64,000 nt of DNA from Cheilinus undulatus (GCF_018320785.1 NC_054869.1:14084698-14148697); one strand, 5' to 3'; shown: positions 48,801-61,085, counted from the first letter of the stretch. The notes: generated by a model not told the origin, from the sequence alone. Numbers and translations: made by a program.

Positions 48801-51800
48801 AACTTTGTCCTTGGGAGGTTTGACCATGTGCACAGCGGTAAGTCAATACTTAAACACCTAAAATGAATATGACGTTCCATAGAAAATGCTTTGTACCACA
48901 GTACTCATGTGATCTAATTGACACTGCCACATCTCTGCTAAATCTTTTCAGATGGGGAAGCAGTAGTGGAGGTTCATGTCCCAGGCAATGATCAGCAGGA
49001 GGCGCTGGTGAGGAAAAGAACTGCTGGCGTCCTGGACATGGGCGGGGTCTCCACACAGATCGCATACGAAGTGCCCAAAACTGTAAGCTTTGCTTCTCCA
49101 CAGCAGGTTATTATCCACAACCAATTCTGTTTTTGTGCTGTCTTTGTTTTTTTAGCACTCATTCTTTGTTCTTCTTCCTTCTTCCAACCTTTGTCATTCC
49201 CTGGTTAAACCTGTATGCACCATTTTTGTCCCACGGAGACGATCTGCTCTCCATTCATCACTTTTCAAGGCATATTGTAAGCCTGCTGCATGACTCCAAA
49301 GCAGGGTTTCTGACTGAGGACATTAAGACATTTATGTAAAGACTGTTAGGTGAAATTGAACATTTACATGTCAAGTACTTTCATGTTTTAGTAATTTATC
49401 ACATTAAAAGCCTCAATATTTAACTAAAAATGCCAAAATACTAAACAAAAAGTTAAAGTGTTAAGTTTATTAGGCTTCAAATGTAGATGCTGATATCATT
49501 TAAATAAATGTCTTGCATGTTAGCACTCCTGTCATCTGTAAATAGTAAATGCAGATATGCATGGCAGTATTACAAATGCCTCATTGGTCCCAGGCTGATT
49601 TTTGTTTGCTCTTTAGGAGGAAGTTGCGAAGAATTTACTGGCTGAGTTTAACCTTGGGTGTGACGCACATCGAACAGAGCATGTTTACCGTGTTTATGTG
49701 TCGACCTTCCTGGGTTTTGGAGGAAATGCAGCACGCCAAAGATACGAGGAGAGCCTCATCAAAAACACTGCCACCAGAAACAAGTAAGAGCCTTACCTTG
49801 TTACTTTTTACGTTTCCTAACAGCCTAGGTTTTGTGTATTGACACTATATCGTTCATTCCTTTAGGCTATTAGATCAGCACATAGGTGAGACTGCAGAGT
49901 CTCCCCTCTTGGACCCCTGTCTACCCACAGACCTGCAGGATGAGATCGGTCCATCTAGCCAGAAGCTCTACCTGCGAGGCACAGGCGACTTCGACCTGTG
50001 TCGACAGATTCTGCAGCCGTTCCTAAACCGCACCAATGAGACACTTACCTCCCTCAGTGGGATCTACCAGCCAGCCATCGACTACAACAACAGTCAGTTC
50101 TACGGCTTCTCTGAGTTCTACTACTGCACGGAGGACGTGCTGCGCATGGGTGGAGATTATAATGCTTCCAAATACGCTCGGGCCGCCAAGGTAAATACTG
50201 CAAAATCACACACCTAATAATTAAGGTATTATTTACTACATTTTTGTTGGTTATGTAAGGGATAAGAGCTTCGACCACATGACATCTCCCCTATCGACCA
50301 ATCAGATCTCTAGATATTTGACCTCTGTGAGCTGATCACAAAAGGAGAGGGGGTAGAGAGACAGTTTACGTGTACTGTCTGATTTGCATTTAGAATATAT
50401 GACCCCATTTAAAATATGACTGTTTTATTCAAGTGGACTGTGCATCAGCCATTTGATGTGATTATGATCAGTCTGTCAACAATTCTGGCTAATATCATGA
50501 TGCATCATGAGGGACTGCATCCTCAATTTTCTTTTATAACACACAGAGCCACTTTCTCACCAATGAAGATAAGTATTCGGATAAATATGAACATTTGGAC
50601 TCATTCACCAACCATTCTGAAGAAGAAATTTGTACTTGAAACCCTTTTACGCAGTTTTTAAGAAGATTCTGACTTCCACCAAACTCTTTTATCTGTGATT
50701 TGTCTCTTGGCTAAGAACAAAATCTAGGTACTCTACACAGTACTCTTACGTACATCTGAGTGTTGATATAAGAGGATAAAATGTCCACCTTTGCACCCAT
50801 CTGTACTAAAATGTCATTAAGAATGACACAATGCAATAGATTTTTGAATTCTATTTCACTGATTTTTTGAAAATCAATTTAACATTTTTATACCATTGAA
50901 TATGCAGAAATACATGACTCAAATATGGGAAGTTATTAAACAGAGATCCCCGTGCACAGCCCAGGTTGTCAGGTGCCGGTCGGTAGCAGTTCCGAAGTAA
51001 ACAAAGAGAAACACACTGAAATAGACTTACTTAAACTCTATTATGAATGAACAACGCGTTTCGCCTGTAGCTTCTTCAGGTTCGTCCAGCATAATCAAAC
51101 GGCCCAACACAGGTGTGTTTAATACACATGGTCACGTGACCAATAATCAACCAAATCACTCAGCATAACAACAAACATGACGTATATAATACAACAGAGT
51201 TACAAGGATAAAGAAACAAAATAAATAAATGTGCTGTACAACTATTAAAGTTGAAAATCCATAACAAGAAATGTAAGACATAATTGATCCAAGTTACAAA
51301 AATATATCAGTTCATATTAACTCGCAAGATCAATGACCTCCTCGACCTGGCTTGCTGAAAGAAGTTTATTAATAAACAATTAAAATTACAATGCAGCAGC
51401 TGTCCCTCTCACTGAATAGGGTGGGGAAATTACTGAAGGTCAGGGAAACTGCTTCATCTCTCCCTATGGGTCTGTATCACCTGTAGGGAAGAAAAGACAA
51501 ATAATAAGTCTCTACATCTCATAAAAAACAACTTAAATCTTGTGCTTCATTGAGACCATATGGTTCAATAGTATTCAGTTCATAGATTCAAAAGCCTCCC
51601 TTCTTAAGAGTTGGTTAATCAAATTGCCACCTCTAGGTTTGGGTATCACTCTTCCATACCAATGAATTTCAGGGCTGAGGCTGACCTGTGATTTTTCTCC
51701 TTGTAACGCCTTGCAATGGCATAATCCATGTTACCATTTCTGATGGCAGCCTTATGTTCTGCAATTCTCAATTTAAGATTGCGTTTAGTTTGGCCTACAT

Positions 51801-54800
51801 ACATCATACCACAAGGAAATTTCAAAGTCTAGATGACATGGGTGGAGGGACAGTTAATAAGCTTCGTTTCTGCTTTAAGAGAGGGAGAAATCTTAGAGAT
51901 ATTATTGTTACCTCTATGTATGAAGAACCTACACAAACCAATTGGCTTTCTGAACAGGTGTACAGTAACTAAAAATGTGCACACTGTTCTAGCACACTCA
52001 ATATTAAACTCACACACTCAGACAGATAATAAATTGTTTTATGTCATATTTTTTCCTGAGTGAGGATGGCAAAAAGCTTTAGTAGCCGTCAGCTGTTTTT
52101 TGTTTTGCAGTCTCGGTTAAAAACTTCAACTTTTTTAACATTGTTTCACTCATCAATGTCACTTCTTCCTCACTTGCCAATCAAATCAAGAAGGGGCGGG
52201 ACTTCTGTCAATGGCAGAAGAGAAACTGATCTCAGTTGTTTTTCTTTGTAGTTTTTTTGTGTGTCATTTTCAGGTCTGCAGCTATTGCTCACATCAGGAC
52301 AGGATTCCTTTACATTGTCTACATGTCTTCTGTGTGACATTTCCCTGAAATATGGAAACATGAAGAACATAGAGCTATTTTAAGACAACGTTACAGATTC
52401 TACCAAGGAAAATGGGATTGATTTTTTTGTGACATAGAGAAGCGCTCTGGAATTGAGGTCCAGAACAAATTTAACAAAAATCTGAGGATGATCATGGTGA
52501 ATGAGGCCCCGTGTTCCTTAGAAAGTGCTCTAGAGATCAATGTCAACATAAATGTCTGAACATTACAAGCCAAAACAAATGTATGTTGGTGTAGCCGTAG
52601 CCAGAAAATCTGCAGACAACGGAAAAAATGCAGTTATTTATTATTTTCTGTCACTGAATCAGGGCAGATTTATCTACAACGTCATAGTGATGTGTTGTAG
52701 AAATAATTAATTTGAAAACCTTTAATATACAACTCCTACAACAAAAACAAATCCAAGCAATGAAGTCTTATGGTTAATATTATTTAAAAATGGACTTGCT
52801 TACTACTTTCAGTTATGTTTTCATATCTATTTTGATTAAGCTGCATGCAGCTCCATATTTTGTCAGAGCTGGTGCTGAAATATTACATTTTCAACTCTTA
52901 AAGTGCCACATATTATGAAATAAATGACTCAAGGGAGTTATATTAAATTGAAATTACCCTAATGATGATAAGGTGATATCATAGGTCTCAATTTGCCAAA
53001 TTCTGGTCCTTATTATTCATGCAGCTGTGCACATTCAGTCTCAAGTGTTTATTCAGTCTCTTTGTGTTGTTCTAATATCTTGGTTTGTGAAGTGTTTCAT
53101 ATAGATATTTATATGATGACAGCAGACTTGTTCATTTGTAAAGCTGTTGTTGTGTGCTGCTGACTCCTTCATGTGTTGAGGGCAGTGAAGCTGCATAACC
53201 ACAGCCTACCCTAAGATACACTATATTGCCAAAAGTATTCACTCACCCATCCAAATAATTGAAATCAGGTGTTCCAATCACTTCCATGGCCACAGGCGTA
53301 TAAAATCAAGCACCTAGGCATGCAGACTGTTTCTACAAACATTTGTAAAAGAATGGGTCGCTCTCAGGTGCTCAATAAATTCCAGTGTGGTACTGTGATA
53401 GGATGCCACCTGTGCAACAAGTCCAGTAATGAAATTTCCTCACTCCTAAATATTCCACAGTCAACTGTCAGTGGTATTATAACAAAGTGGAAGCGACTGG
53501 GAATGACAGCAACTCAGCCACGAAGTGGTAGGCCATGTAAAGACAGAGCGGGGTCAGCAGATGCTGAGGCACATGGTGCCCAGAGGTCACAAACTTTCTG
53601 CAGAGTCAATCACTACAGACCTCCAAACTTCATGTGGCCGTCAGATTAGCTCAAGAACAGTGAGTAGAGAGCTTCATGGAATGGGTTTCCATGGCCGAGC
53701 AGCTGCATCCAAGACATACATCACCAAGTGCAATGCAAAGCGTGGAATGCAGTGGTGTAAAGCACGCCACCACTTGACTCTGGAGTAGTGGAGATGCCTT
53801 CTCTGGAGTGACGAATCGCACTTCTCCATCTGGCAATCTGATGGATGAGTCTGGGTTTGGTGGTTGCTAGGAGAACGGTACTTGTCTGACTGCATTGTGC
53901 CAAGTGTAAAGTTTGGTGGCGGGGCATTTTGGTGTGGGCTTGTTTTTCAGGAGCTGGACTTGGCCCCTTAGTTCCAGTGAAAGGAACTCTGAATGCTTCA
54001 GCATACCAAGAGATTTTGGACAATTCCATGCTCCCAACTTTGTGGGAACAGTTTGGGGATGACCCCTTCCTGTTCCAACATGACTGTGCACCAGTGCACA
54101 AAGCAAGGTCCATAAAGACATGGAAGAGAGAGTTTGGTGTGGATGAACTTGACTGGCCTGCACAGAGTCCTGACCTCAACCTGATAGAACACCTTTGGGA
54201 TGAATTAGAGTGGAGACTGAGAGCCCGGCCTTCTCTACCAGCATGTGTGTGTGACCTCACAAATACGCTTCTGGAAGAATGGTCAAAAATTCCCATAAAC
54301 ACACTCTTAAACCTTGTGGCAAGCCTTTCCAGAAGAGTTGTTGTAGCTGCAAAGGGTGGACAGATATCACATTAAACCTCATGGATTAAGAATGGGATGT
54401 CACCTAAGTTTATATGCAAGTCAAGGCAGGTGAGCGAATACTTTTGGCAATATGGTGTATATTAAACTCACTTTGTAGTAAAGGCCTCAGATCAGTTATG
54501 ATAATTTTATAAAGCTTTAGTTTCAAATCCAGGTCAGTCAGTATTCTATTTCTACATACTGTTTTTCCAAATTAATCCCTGATTACCTTGAATTTTGTCC
54601 ACTGCCTTTGTTGTTCTGACAGTATTATCAATAAAGAGCAGAGCTAGATGTGATATTTGCTGAAGGCGTTTTCACTGTGAAGTCTTCTGATGTTTGCGTT
54701 TTAACATTTCAGAGTTACTGTGCCACCCAGTGGAAGACTCTGAGGGAACGCTTTGACTCTGGCCTGTACGCCTCACATGCTGATCTTCACAGACTGAAGT

Positions 54801-56297
54801 AAGTCACGCAAGATTACCAGACTTCTTCTAAAGCTCAACCAACCTGTTGGCCACACCCCAGAAAATACTCCTGCTGGTATGGAGAGGAATGTTTATCAGC
54901 TGTTTTACATTTTTTGCCTGCAGGTACCAGTGCTTTAAATCGGCCTGGATGTATGAAGTTTTGCACTCAGGCTTTTCTTTCCCTGCAAATTATAAAAACC
55001 TGAAGACTGCCCTTTTGGTCTATGACAAAGAGGTCCAGTGGACTCTGGGTGCCATTCTTTACCGAACACGGTTTCTCCCTTTAAGGTAAGAGATATTTTT
55101 TTCTACTGTAAGCCTTGTTCCTCTAATAAGGCCTTAAATAATGGTTGCCAGAGAAGATTATGCCCTTAAATCCCACCTAGTTAAATCCTTTCTACTCTAT
55201 AACCAATGATTGCTCACAAAGTGACCAGTGTTTGGTCCCCAGAGTTACCTTTGGCAAAAGCACGCTACTGTTTTGAATCATAGGTTACAGTGGTCACATT
55301 TAGTCACAGGAGTTAAATTAAAGCTGGATCTCAGACGTGGTCAGACTCTACAAACAAACTCTCTAAAGGTATTTTAAAAAACTCTTAAAAATGTGAACTC
55401 TTTATTCAGTAAAATCAGTATCTTAGATTTCATGCTCTTGCAGAATTAATTGTGGACTTGTCTTTAAAAAATCTATTCATTTCAGATTATTAACTCACAT
55501 TTGCTCCTAATCTTCAAAAAAGAAATGCTCCTGATCAGCTTACTTTTAAATAAGATTGTGATGTGGCAGGTTGGGTTTAGGACTTCTTTTAGATCATCAG
55601 TCAGATCTCACCTTTTTTAAGAGTACCTAAACCCGTACACCACTTTTTTCAAATGAAAACCTATGTATATGGGATCAGTTAGGGTCCAAATCTCCACATT
55701 TGAGTTTGAAGTATTTAGATTCCAAATTTTATGTTGGCAATGCACATAATGACCATCCTCTAAAGTTTGCAACCAGCTACTGCAACTGAATTTTTCTGTT
55801 GGCTGATCTAAAGGTGGGTGACACAGAGGCAGTGACTGCCCACTTTCTCTAAGTGCTTTTTTCTGAAGCCGATATGATTGGCATTGGGGTGCCAATATTG
55901 GGTGGGAGTAGGGGGCACAGTGCACTGATTGACAGTGGAGAAAATGGCCAAAGAAACGCTTTGTTTCGGTCTGACAGTGGTGTTCAAATGCTGCATCTAC
56001 TGGACACTGAAAGTCACTCGGTATACCTTTAAAGTCTAATATACATTGTTTAATTCTTTCAGGGACATCCAGCAGGAGAGTCTAAAAGGATTGCACTCCC
56101 ACTGGCGACACAGCTTCTCCTTTGTCAACAACCACTACTTGTTCCTGGCTTGTTTCTTCATCGTCTTGTTGTCTATCATGCTGTACCTACTGCGACTCCG
56201 CCGCATACACCGGCGTACAGCCCAGCGCTGCAGCCCGTCAGCTGTGACGTGGTTGGAAGAGGGCATTGGCTCTCCCACACTCCCCATCAACCTCTAG
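45816..56297 (+). CDS. entpd4: ectonucleoside triphosphate diphosphohydrolase 4 (12 coding exons, 618 aa)
   Basis: Intracellular NDPase/UDPase of Golgi and lysosomal membranes. It hydrolyses UDP and other nucleotides released by glycosylation. Coding exons: 45816-45823, 45928-46125, 46217-46422, 46554-46704, 47207-47310, 48778-48837, 48952-49106, 49617-49783, 49866-50190, 54713-54798, 54924-55085, 56063-56297; all phases agree. The first coding exon carries only ATGGGAAG. All apyrase regions are present: ACR1 DCGSSGSR (94-101), ACR2 LCTAGMR (177-183), ACR3 SGKQEGVYAW with Glu222, ACR4 LDMGGVSTQ (270-278) and ACR5 YGFSEFYYC (429-437). Membrane segments lie at about 34-52 and 567-584, as expected for this two-pass type. 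[17 protein letters not shown] and the WLEEG tail favour ENTPD4 over ENTPD7. Human ENTPD4 is 616 aa. Exon 49866-50190 is followed by a 4.5-kb intron with Penelope and Tc1 insertions. Confidence 0.97.
47420..48095 (-). mobile_element. Tc1-like transposon relic, entpd4 intron
   Basis: On the minus strand the frame 47435-47710 and its shifts read '[18 protein letters not shown]'-like and '[16 protein letters not shown]'-like N-terminal transposase sequence. The left arm with 'aaagtgaggggcatctgaat actttctgaatgcac' lies near 48060. Only the DNA-binding half is left. Same family as 3.33-3.99 kb. Confidence 0.75.
48651..48668 (+). repeat. G homopolymer, 18 nt
   Basis: An uninterrupted run of 18 G directly after six T, in the entpd4 intron before the exon at 48778. 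The length is likely to be polymorphic or subject to sequencing error. G-quadruplex formation in RNA or the coding DNA strand is possible. Confidence 0.9.
49083..49106 (+). promoter_or_regulatory. entpd4: alternative donor segment, 24 nt (8 codons)
   Basis: Two in-frame donors bound this segment: aaaact|gtaagc after 49082 and cagcag|gttatt after 49106. Using the first removes VSFASPQQ (residues 287-294). In human ENTPD4 the two reported forms differ by the equivalent eight residues, VSFASSQQ. By consensus the upstream donor (GTAAGC) is the stronger, so the shorter form should be made readily. Confidence 0.75.
50940..52000 (-). mobile_element. Penelope-like retroelement relic (GIY-YIG part and leader)
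   Basis: On the minus strand one frame reads '[20 protein letters not shown]' and then 'HKAAIRNG' (about 51736-51820), the start of a GIY-YIG endonuclease of the Penelope type. It is followed by '[18 protein letters not shown]' (about 51580-51635) and '[10 protein letters not shown]' (about 51540-51570). Upstream, '[11 protein letters not shown]' (51829-51862) is the linker region preceding GIY-YIG in these elements. At 51058-51080 the minus strand has ctgaaga..gaaac, a hammerhead-like core. The reverse-transcriptase part is absent. A stop and shifts make it inactive. It lies in entpd4 intron 10, antisense. Confidence 0.75.
52001..53218. other. entpd4 intron 10, nothing recognised
   Basis: AT-rich intron between the Penelope relic and the Tc1 element. 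No supported feature. Small frames at 52060-52370 show no familiar content. Confidence 0.4.
53219..54464 (+). mobile_element. nearly full-length Tc1-like transposon
   Basis: Both ends are present and inverted: 'ctatattgccaaaagtattc' on the left and 'gaatacttttggcaatatgg' on the right, bordered by TA. The transposase is legible along the whole length in shifted frames: N-terminal '[18 protein letters not shown]', linker '[11 protein letters not shown]', '[10 protein letters not shown]' (first Asp), '[11 protein letters not shown]' (second Asp) and '[14 protein letters not shown]' (Glu). Frame changes near 53550 and a stop near 53787 break it. All three catalytic acids survive, so it decayed recently relative to other copies. 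It lies in entpd4 intron 10. Confidence 0.9.
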
Positions 56298-57267
56298 AGA
56301 TTATAGATAATGTCTGGACAGCATGTCAGACTTTACAGAACCAGTCGTCTCTCCTTTTTCTCTCTTGATTGTTCAGTGAAATTTTGAAGTCATCTTCCCT
56401 GAAATCAATTCCCTCCACTACGAAATGAGGCATCAGACTGACAAATGGACAGCCAAGAAAGATTTTTATGAGTCATCAGGCCTACCTGAGCCATGAATAT
56501 ATTTGTGTTTAAGTTATTCTGTTTTAATATATTAATGTCTTCTAGAAATCATGTTCTTGCTTGCCACATACTCAAATCAAACATCAGCAGCCTCCAGGTG
56601 TTTTGTGATTCATTTCTCAAACAGACACACACAACGGTACATTACCTACCAGCTTAAATTCGATTGTGGATAGATGTGTAGTCTGTACAGAGTACAGAGG
56701 GGGTATGTGGCATTTGCCTTTTATTTATGCCTTTTGTAAGTCGTATGATCACATCTTTTCTTAGTTGTTTTTATAGTTGTCAAATGGTACAAGCACTTGC
56801 TATTTTGGCAGAAAGCTAAATACAAAGTGATTAATAGTAAGTAGAGGGAGCACTTTTAAAAATGCAGTTAGGATGCCTTCCGCAGTCTGAATGGACTTTC
56901 TTTTCATGTGTGTGTGTCTTACCTAAGTTGTTTTGCCTCAACAAGACAAGTAGCCGTTAATGGCTTTACCAGTGCAATACAGGTCTTGTCACTGTCAGGA
57001 AATGCTCCAAAAAACACATCTGCTCTTTTGTTGGGAGTATCAGTTGCTCTTAAAGCCCTGCTGAAATTCTTTTGTCGGGTCGCCCGACTTTGAAGTTGGA
57101 TACTGTTGCATTTATTTATGTTGAGCTTCATTTTCAGAAGCTGTCATATCACTGCTGTGAGGGGAATCAAAACATGCCCCGTTATTTATATGAAAATGGT
57201 CTACTAGTGAAATGTTTGCACAGATGAATGATAGATAAATGTTGTCACATGGAACTTCAGTAATAAA
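56298..57267 (+). terminator. entpd4: entpd4 3' UTR and poly(A) signal
   Basis: The stop TAG ends at 56297. The first clear AATAAA is at 57262-57267 and is followed by a T-rich and GT-containing stretch, giving a 3' UTR of about 1 kb. Open frames inside (for example 56908-57093) have no sign of being coding. Confidence 0.6.
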
Positions 57268-57599
57268 GGTTTTATGGTACACTCTTTTACTCTTCATTTC
57301 ATCAGAACGAATCAGAAATTACTTTTGCATTTAGGTTATTACATCAGAATTTTAAACTCTGATATGACAGTAAAAAATATCAAAGAATATTTATACCTGT
57401 TTTATAAGGGCAAGAAAAATAAAAGTCTGAGGCACTAATTAGAGCAATGTCGCGTTTACAATGATCAAAAATTGCAACAAAACTTTGGACATTTAATTTT
57501 TAATTTCTTCCAGACAAGTCATGATTTATGAAATCAGTGGTGGTGCTGGGTTATACTGGGGCATAGAATTGAGTGTCATCTGTGTAACAATGGAAGTAT

Positions 57600-57960
57600 A
57601 CAGGTGCATCTCAAGATCTTAAATTTATAAAAATTTGTTTTTTCCTGTGACTTAATTCAAGATGTAAAACTTTCATATATTCTAGATGCATCATTACAAA
57701 GTGAAAAACTCAGACTTTTTTGAGATGTTGATTGTACAGCTCTCAAAAATCAACAATATCAAAATATTAGAATATCATAAAACATCAGTCTAAAAGGACT
57801 ACAATACAGAAATGTTGATCTGAAAAATTATTTATGCATTCAGTACTTAGTTGGAGCTCCTTTCACACAAATTACTGCATCCATGTGATGTGGCTTGGAG
57901 CCAGTCAGTCTGTGGCACTGCTGGGGTGTTATGAAGCCCAGGTTGCTCTGATAGCAGCTT
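57600..57960 (-). mobile_element. Tc1-like element fragment
   Basis: Contains the family end 'tttcatatattctagatgca' and 'tcaaaatattagaatatcat', plus an antisense C-terminal piece near 57880-57960 ('gtggcactgctggggtgtta tgaagcccaggttgctctga'). Those phrases match the element at 38.4-40.1 kb reversed. It ends where the next element begins. Confidence 0.65.
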
Positions 57961-57967
57961 TCTGTAC

Positions 57968-59411
57968 ACCACTTTCCACATTATTATGCAAATGACATTT
58001 TTCTCTTATTTTCCGAAATATTAATGCAAATGACAGAATATTTTCAATATTTTTCAAGTGTTCCACATTATTATGCAAAACAGTTTAAAAAGATTTTATA
58101 GGTTGTAAAGAACTGAAAATGGTCATTCATTTAATTTGGAGCTCATATTTGCTGAAATCAAAAGCTATTTCAATCAAAAACATCTTAACAGGCAAAGTTA
58201 CATGTTAACATAGGAGCCCTTTTTTAATATCACCTTCACTATTCTTGCATCCATTGAACTTGCGAGTTTTTGGCGAGTTTCTGCTTGAATTTCTTTGCAG
58301 GATGTCAGAATATCCTCCCAGAGCGGCTGTTTTGATGTGAACAGCCTCCCACCCTCAGATCTTTAGCTTGAGGATGCTCCAAAGGTTCTCAACAGGGTTG
58401 AGGTCAGGGGAGGATGGGGGCCACAGCATGAGTTTCTCTCCTTTTATGCCCATAGCAGCCAATGACACAGAGGGATTCTTTGCAGCATGAGATGGTGCAT
58501 TGTCATGCATGAAGAAAATTTTGCTACAGAAGGCGCTGCTCTTCTTTTTGTACCATGGAAGAAAGTGGTCAGTCAGGAACTCTATATACTTTGCTGAGGT
58601 CATTTTCACACCTTCAGGGACCCTAAAGGGGCCTACCAGCTCTTTCCTCATGAATCTGGCCTAAAACATGACTCCGCCTCTCCTTGCTGACGTCACAGCC
58701 TTGTTGGGACATGGTGGCCATCCACCAACCATCTACTACTCCTCCATCTGGACCATCCAGGGCACTCATCAGTAAAAAAGACAGTTTGAAAATGTATTTC
58801 TGGGCCCACTTCAACCGTTTCTGCTTGTGAGCATTGGTTAGGGGCGGCTGAATAGTAGGTTTATACACAACTGCAAGCCCCTGAAGGATCCTACACCTTT
58901 AGGTTGGTGGGACTCCAGAGGCACCAGCAGCTTCAAATCCTTGTTTGCTGCTTTGTAATGAAATTTAGCAGCTGCTCTCTTAATCCAATGTATTTGTTCA
59001 TCAGAAACCTTCCTCATTATGCCTTCATCTTCATGAACCCGTCTATGCTCTGAATCAGCCACAAATGTCCTCTATGTTAACATGTAACTTGGCCTGTTAA
59101 GATGTTTCTGATTGAAATAGCTTTTGATTTCAGTAAATATGACCTCCTAATGCTGCAAATTCAATGAATGGCCATTTTCAGTTCTTTACAACCTATAAAA
59201 TCTTTTAAAACTCTGTTTTGCATAATAATGTGGAACAGTGCATGTTGAGGTTTTTATCTTTTAAAAAATAATGGTTATCATTATGAAGTTTGTTCAAAAA
59301 CATTTGGATTATGCTCTAACAGCTGATGACTTGAAAATATTTTGACTGTCATGTGCATTAATATTTTGGAAAATAAGAGAAAAATGTCATTTGCATTATA
59401 ATGTGTAAAGC
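57968..59411 (-). mobile_element. mariner/Tc1-type element with long terminal inverted repeats
   Basis: The outermost phrase 'tattatgcaaatgacatttt tctcttattttcc' (about 57975-58012) is repeated in reverse near 59371-59411 with about one mismatch. The inverted repeat continues inward, with interruptions, to about 58215 on the left and 59065 on the right ('catcttaacaggcaaagtta' / 'taacttggcctgttaagatg'). On the minus strand 58355-58651 reads 'FMHDNAPSHAAKNPSVSLAA' and 'WPPSSPDLNPVENLWSILK', catalytic Asp and Glu regions. 58838-59062 reads the helix-turn-helix part. Frameshifts separate the pieces. Confidence 0.85.
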
Positions 59412-61085
59412 GATGTATTGTTGATTCTGGCGTCTCCCATCTTGATTGGGGTACCCCAAGAAAGACTAGTGCAGAAGGATGAACCAGACCAGTGCCACAC
59501 CACTGATGCCAACAAGAATGAATAAATAATATTAAATGGTTGGTAACAAAGGTCTTACTAACGCTAATGAATGATGTAGTCAACTAAGAGATTAATCTAA
59601 TGACTCAGAGCATATCAAGTGTATAATAACTACTTTACCACTGAAGTGTGGTCGTTGTTACAGCTGTGGTCTGTCTGTGAACATGGATAATCTGTAAGAA
59701 CACTCCTCTAACAAAAGACAACACGATCAGGCTCCTACAATGCTGAGTCACTGATACGTCACACCACTTAGCTGACACACCTGCAGAGACACTGCTGTGT
59801 GCTTTGTATGCACAGCTTAAGTTTCAGCCAATAGTGAGCGACACAAGATAGTTTGGATTGAGTCAAACAACGCAAATGACAAACAAAGAAATTAACCAAC
59901 ACACAGGTCACAAAAATGTAGGAGAGTGAATGTTTCAGGTGTTTCTCTGTGTCATGAGGGCACTGGCGGACAATCTTTCAGTACGTTCAGTTTAATCAGA
60001 TGGTGTCTTAAACACAAGAGGGCATGGAGCTGGATATCAAGGTGAAATTTAAACTGCTGGCCTGCAACAAGAGACGAGATGACACAGCAAAATAAAAAAG
60101 ATAAATAATTAAGAATAGAGATGTGAAGACATTCATTTAGCTTCACTGGGATAATAAACCTTCCTGAAAGAACTTAATTGATAACTACAAGGTGGTGCAA
60201 TCTTATCTACTTCCTTAAGTGTTATAATTTCACTGTTAGATTAAAGATCTGAAACCAACCACTTCCTTTACTATGTATATGTTGCTCCATGTTGCACAAA
60301 AAATAGATAATACAAGGAAAACAATCAGACAATAAAATGTATTTCTGCACAAAATTAAATTAAAATAAAATCAGACTGTATTTATCCAAAAACAATTCTC
60401 AAAGATGAATAATAACTCACAAAGTGCAGCAAGCTTTTAGTTTAGTCGATGTAGAATGAATTCATAGACTCATAGATAGGATTAAATAGATTACATGTTA
60501 ATACTTTTTAATAATCTATTACTTCATGAGTCTCTGGAGGAAAGAGCCATTCACCATTATGAGTTCTGTTAGAACAAAAACTAATGTTCACAATCATTGC
60601 TTCTGTTTGAATGATCTCTTAAATCACAAATACAGAGATGGATTACTTTATTAACCCTTGGGGGGAAATTAGATTGTATTAGCAGCTAAACTGCAATAAA
60701 ACCTGAATGAGAGAAACAGGGCAAAAATACACAGATAAGAAAAACAGCAAATGCATGCCATGAAAACACAGAGCAGCATGGTGCAGGTGGCAAACACTGA
60801 ACATCAGAGCAAGTCATGAAGTAGTGAGGGTTTATCAAATGCATCAAGGATACATTATAATATTTAGATTAATTTCAAGGTAGGGAAGTAAGGGTAAAAA
60901 TTATAGTACCTGTGCCCACACAGATGGACAAACTTGTTGGTACCTTTCCATTATAGAGAGAAAAACCCACAGTGGTCACTGATAAAACGTGAAACTGAGA
61001 AAAGTAATAATAGAACAAATCTTACATTAGCTAATGAAAATCAGACATTTCTTTTGAATTGTGCTTCAACAGAATCATAAAAAAC
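59412..61085. other. intergenic, nothing recognised
   Basis: AT-rich. At 60635-60690 'ggattactttattaaccctt' resembles the end of a fish retroelement, but too little is left to assign. No gene. Confidence 0.35.

Noticed and set aside
45816-56297. assignment to ENTPD7 instead of ENTPD4
   Set aside because: The start [20 protein letters not shown]4 as GGVSTQ, the VSFASPQQ segment and the C-terminal WLEEG pattern fit ENTPD4 better; ENTPD7 has MARISFS-type and GGASLQ.
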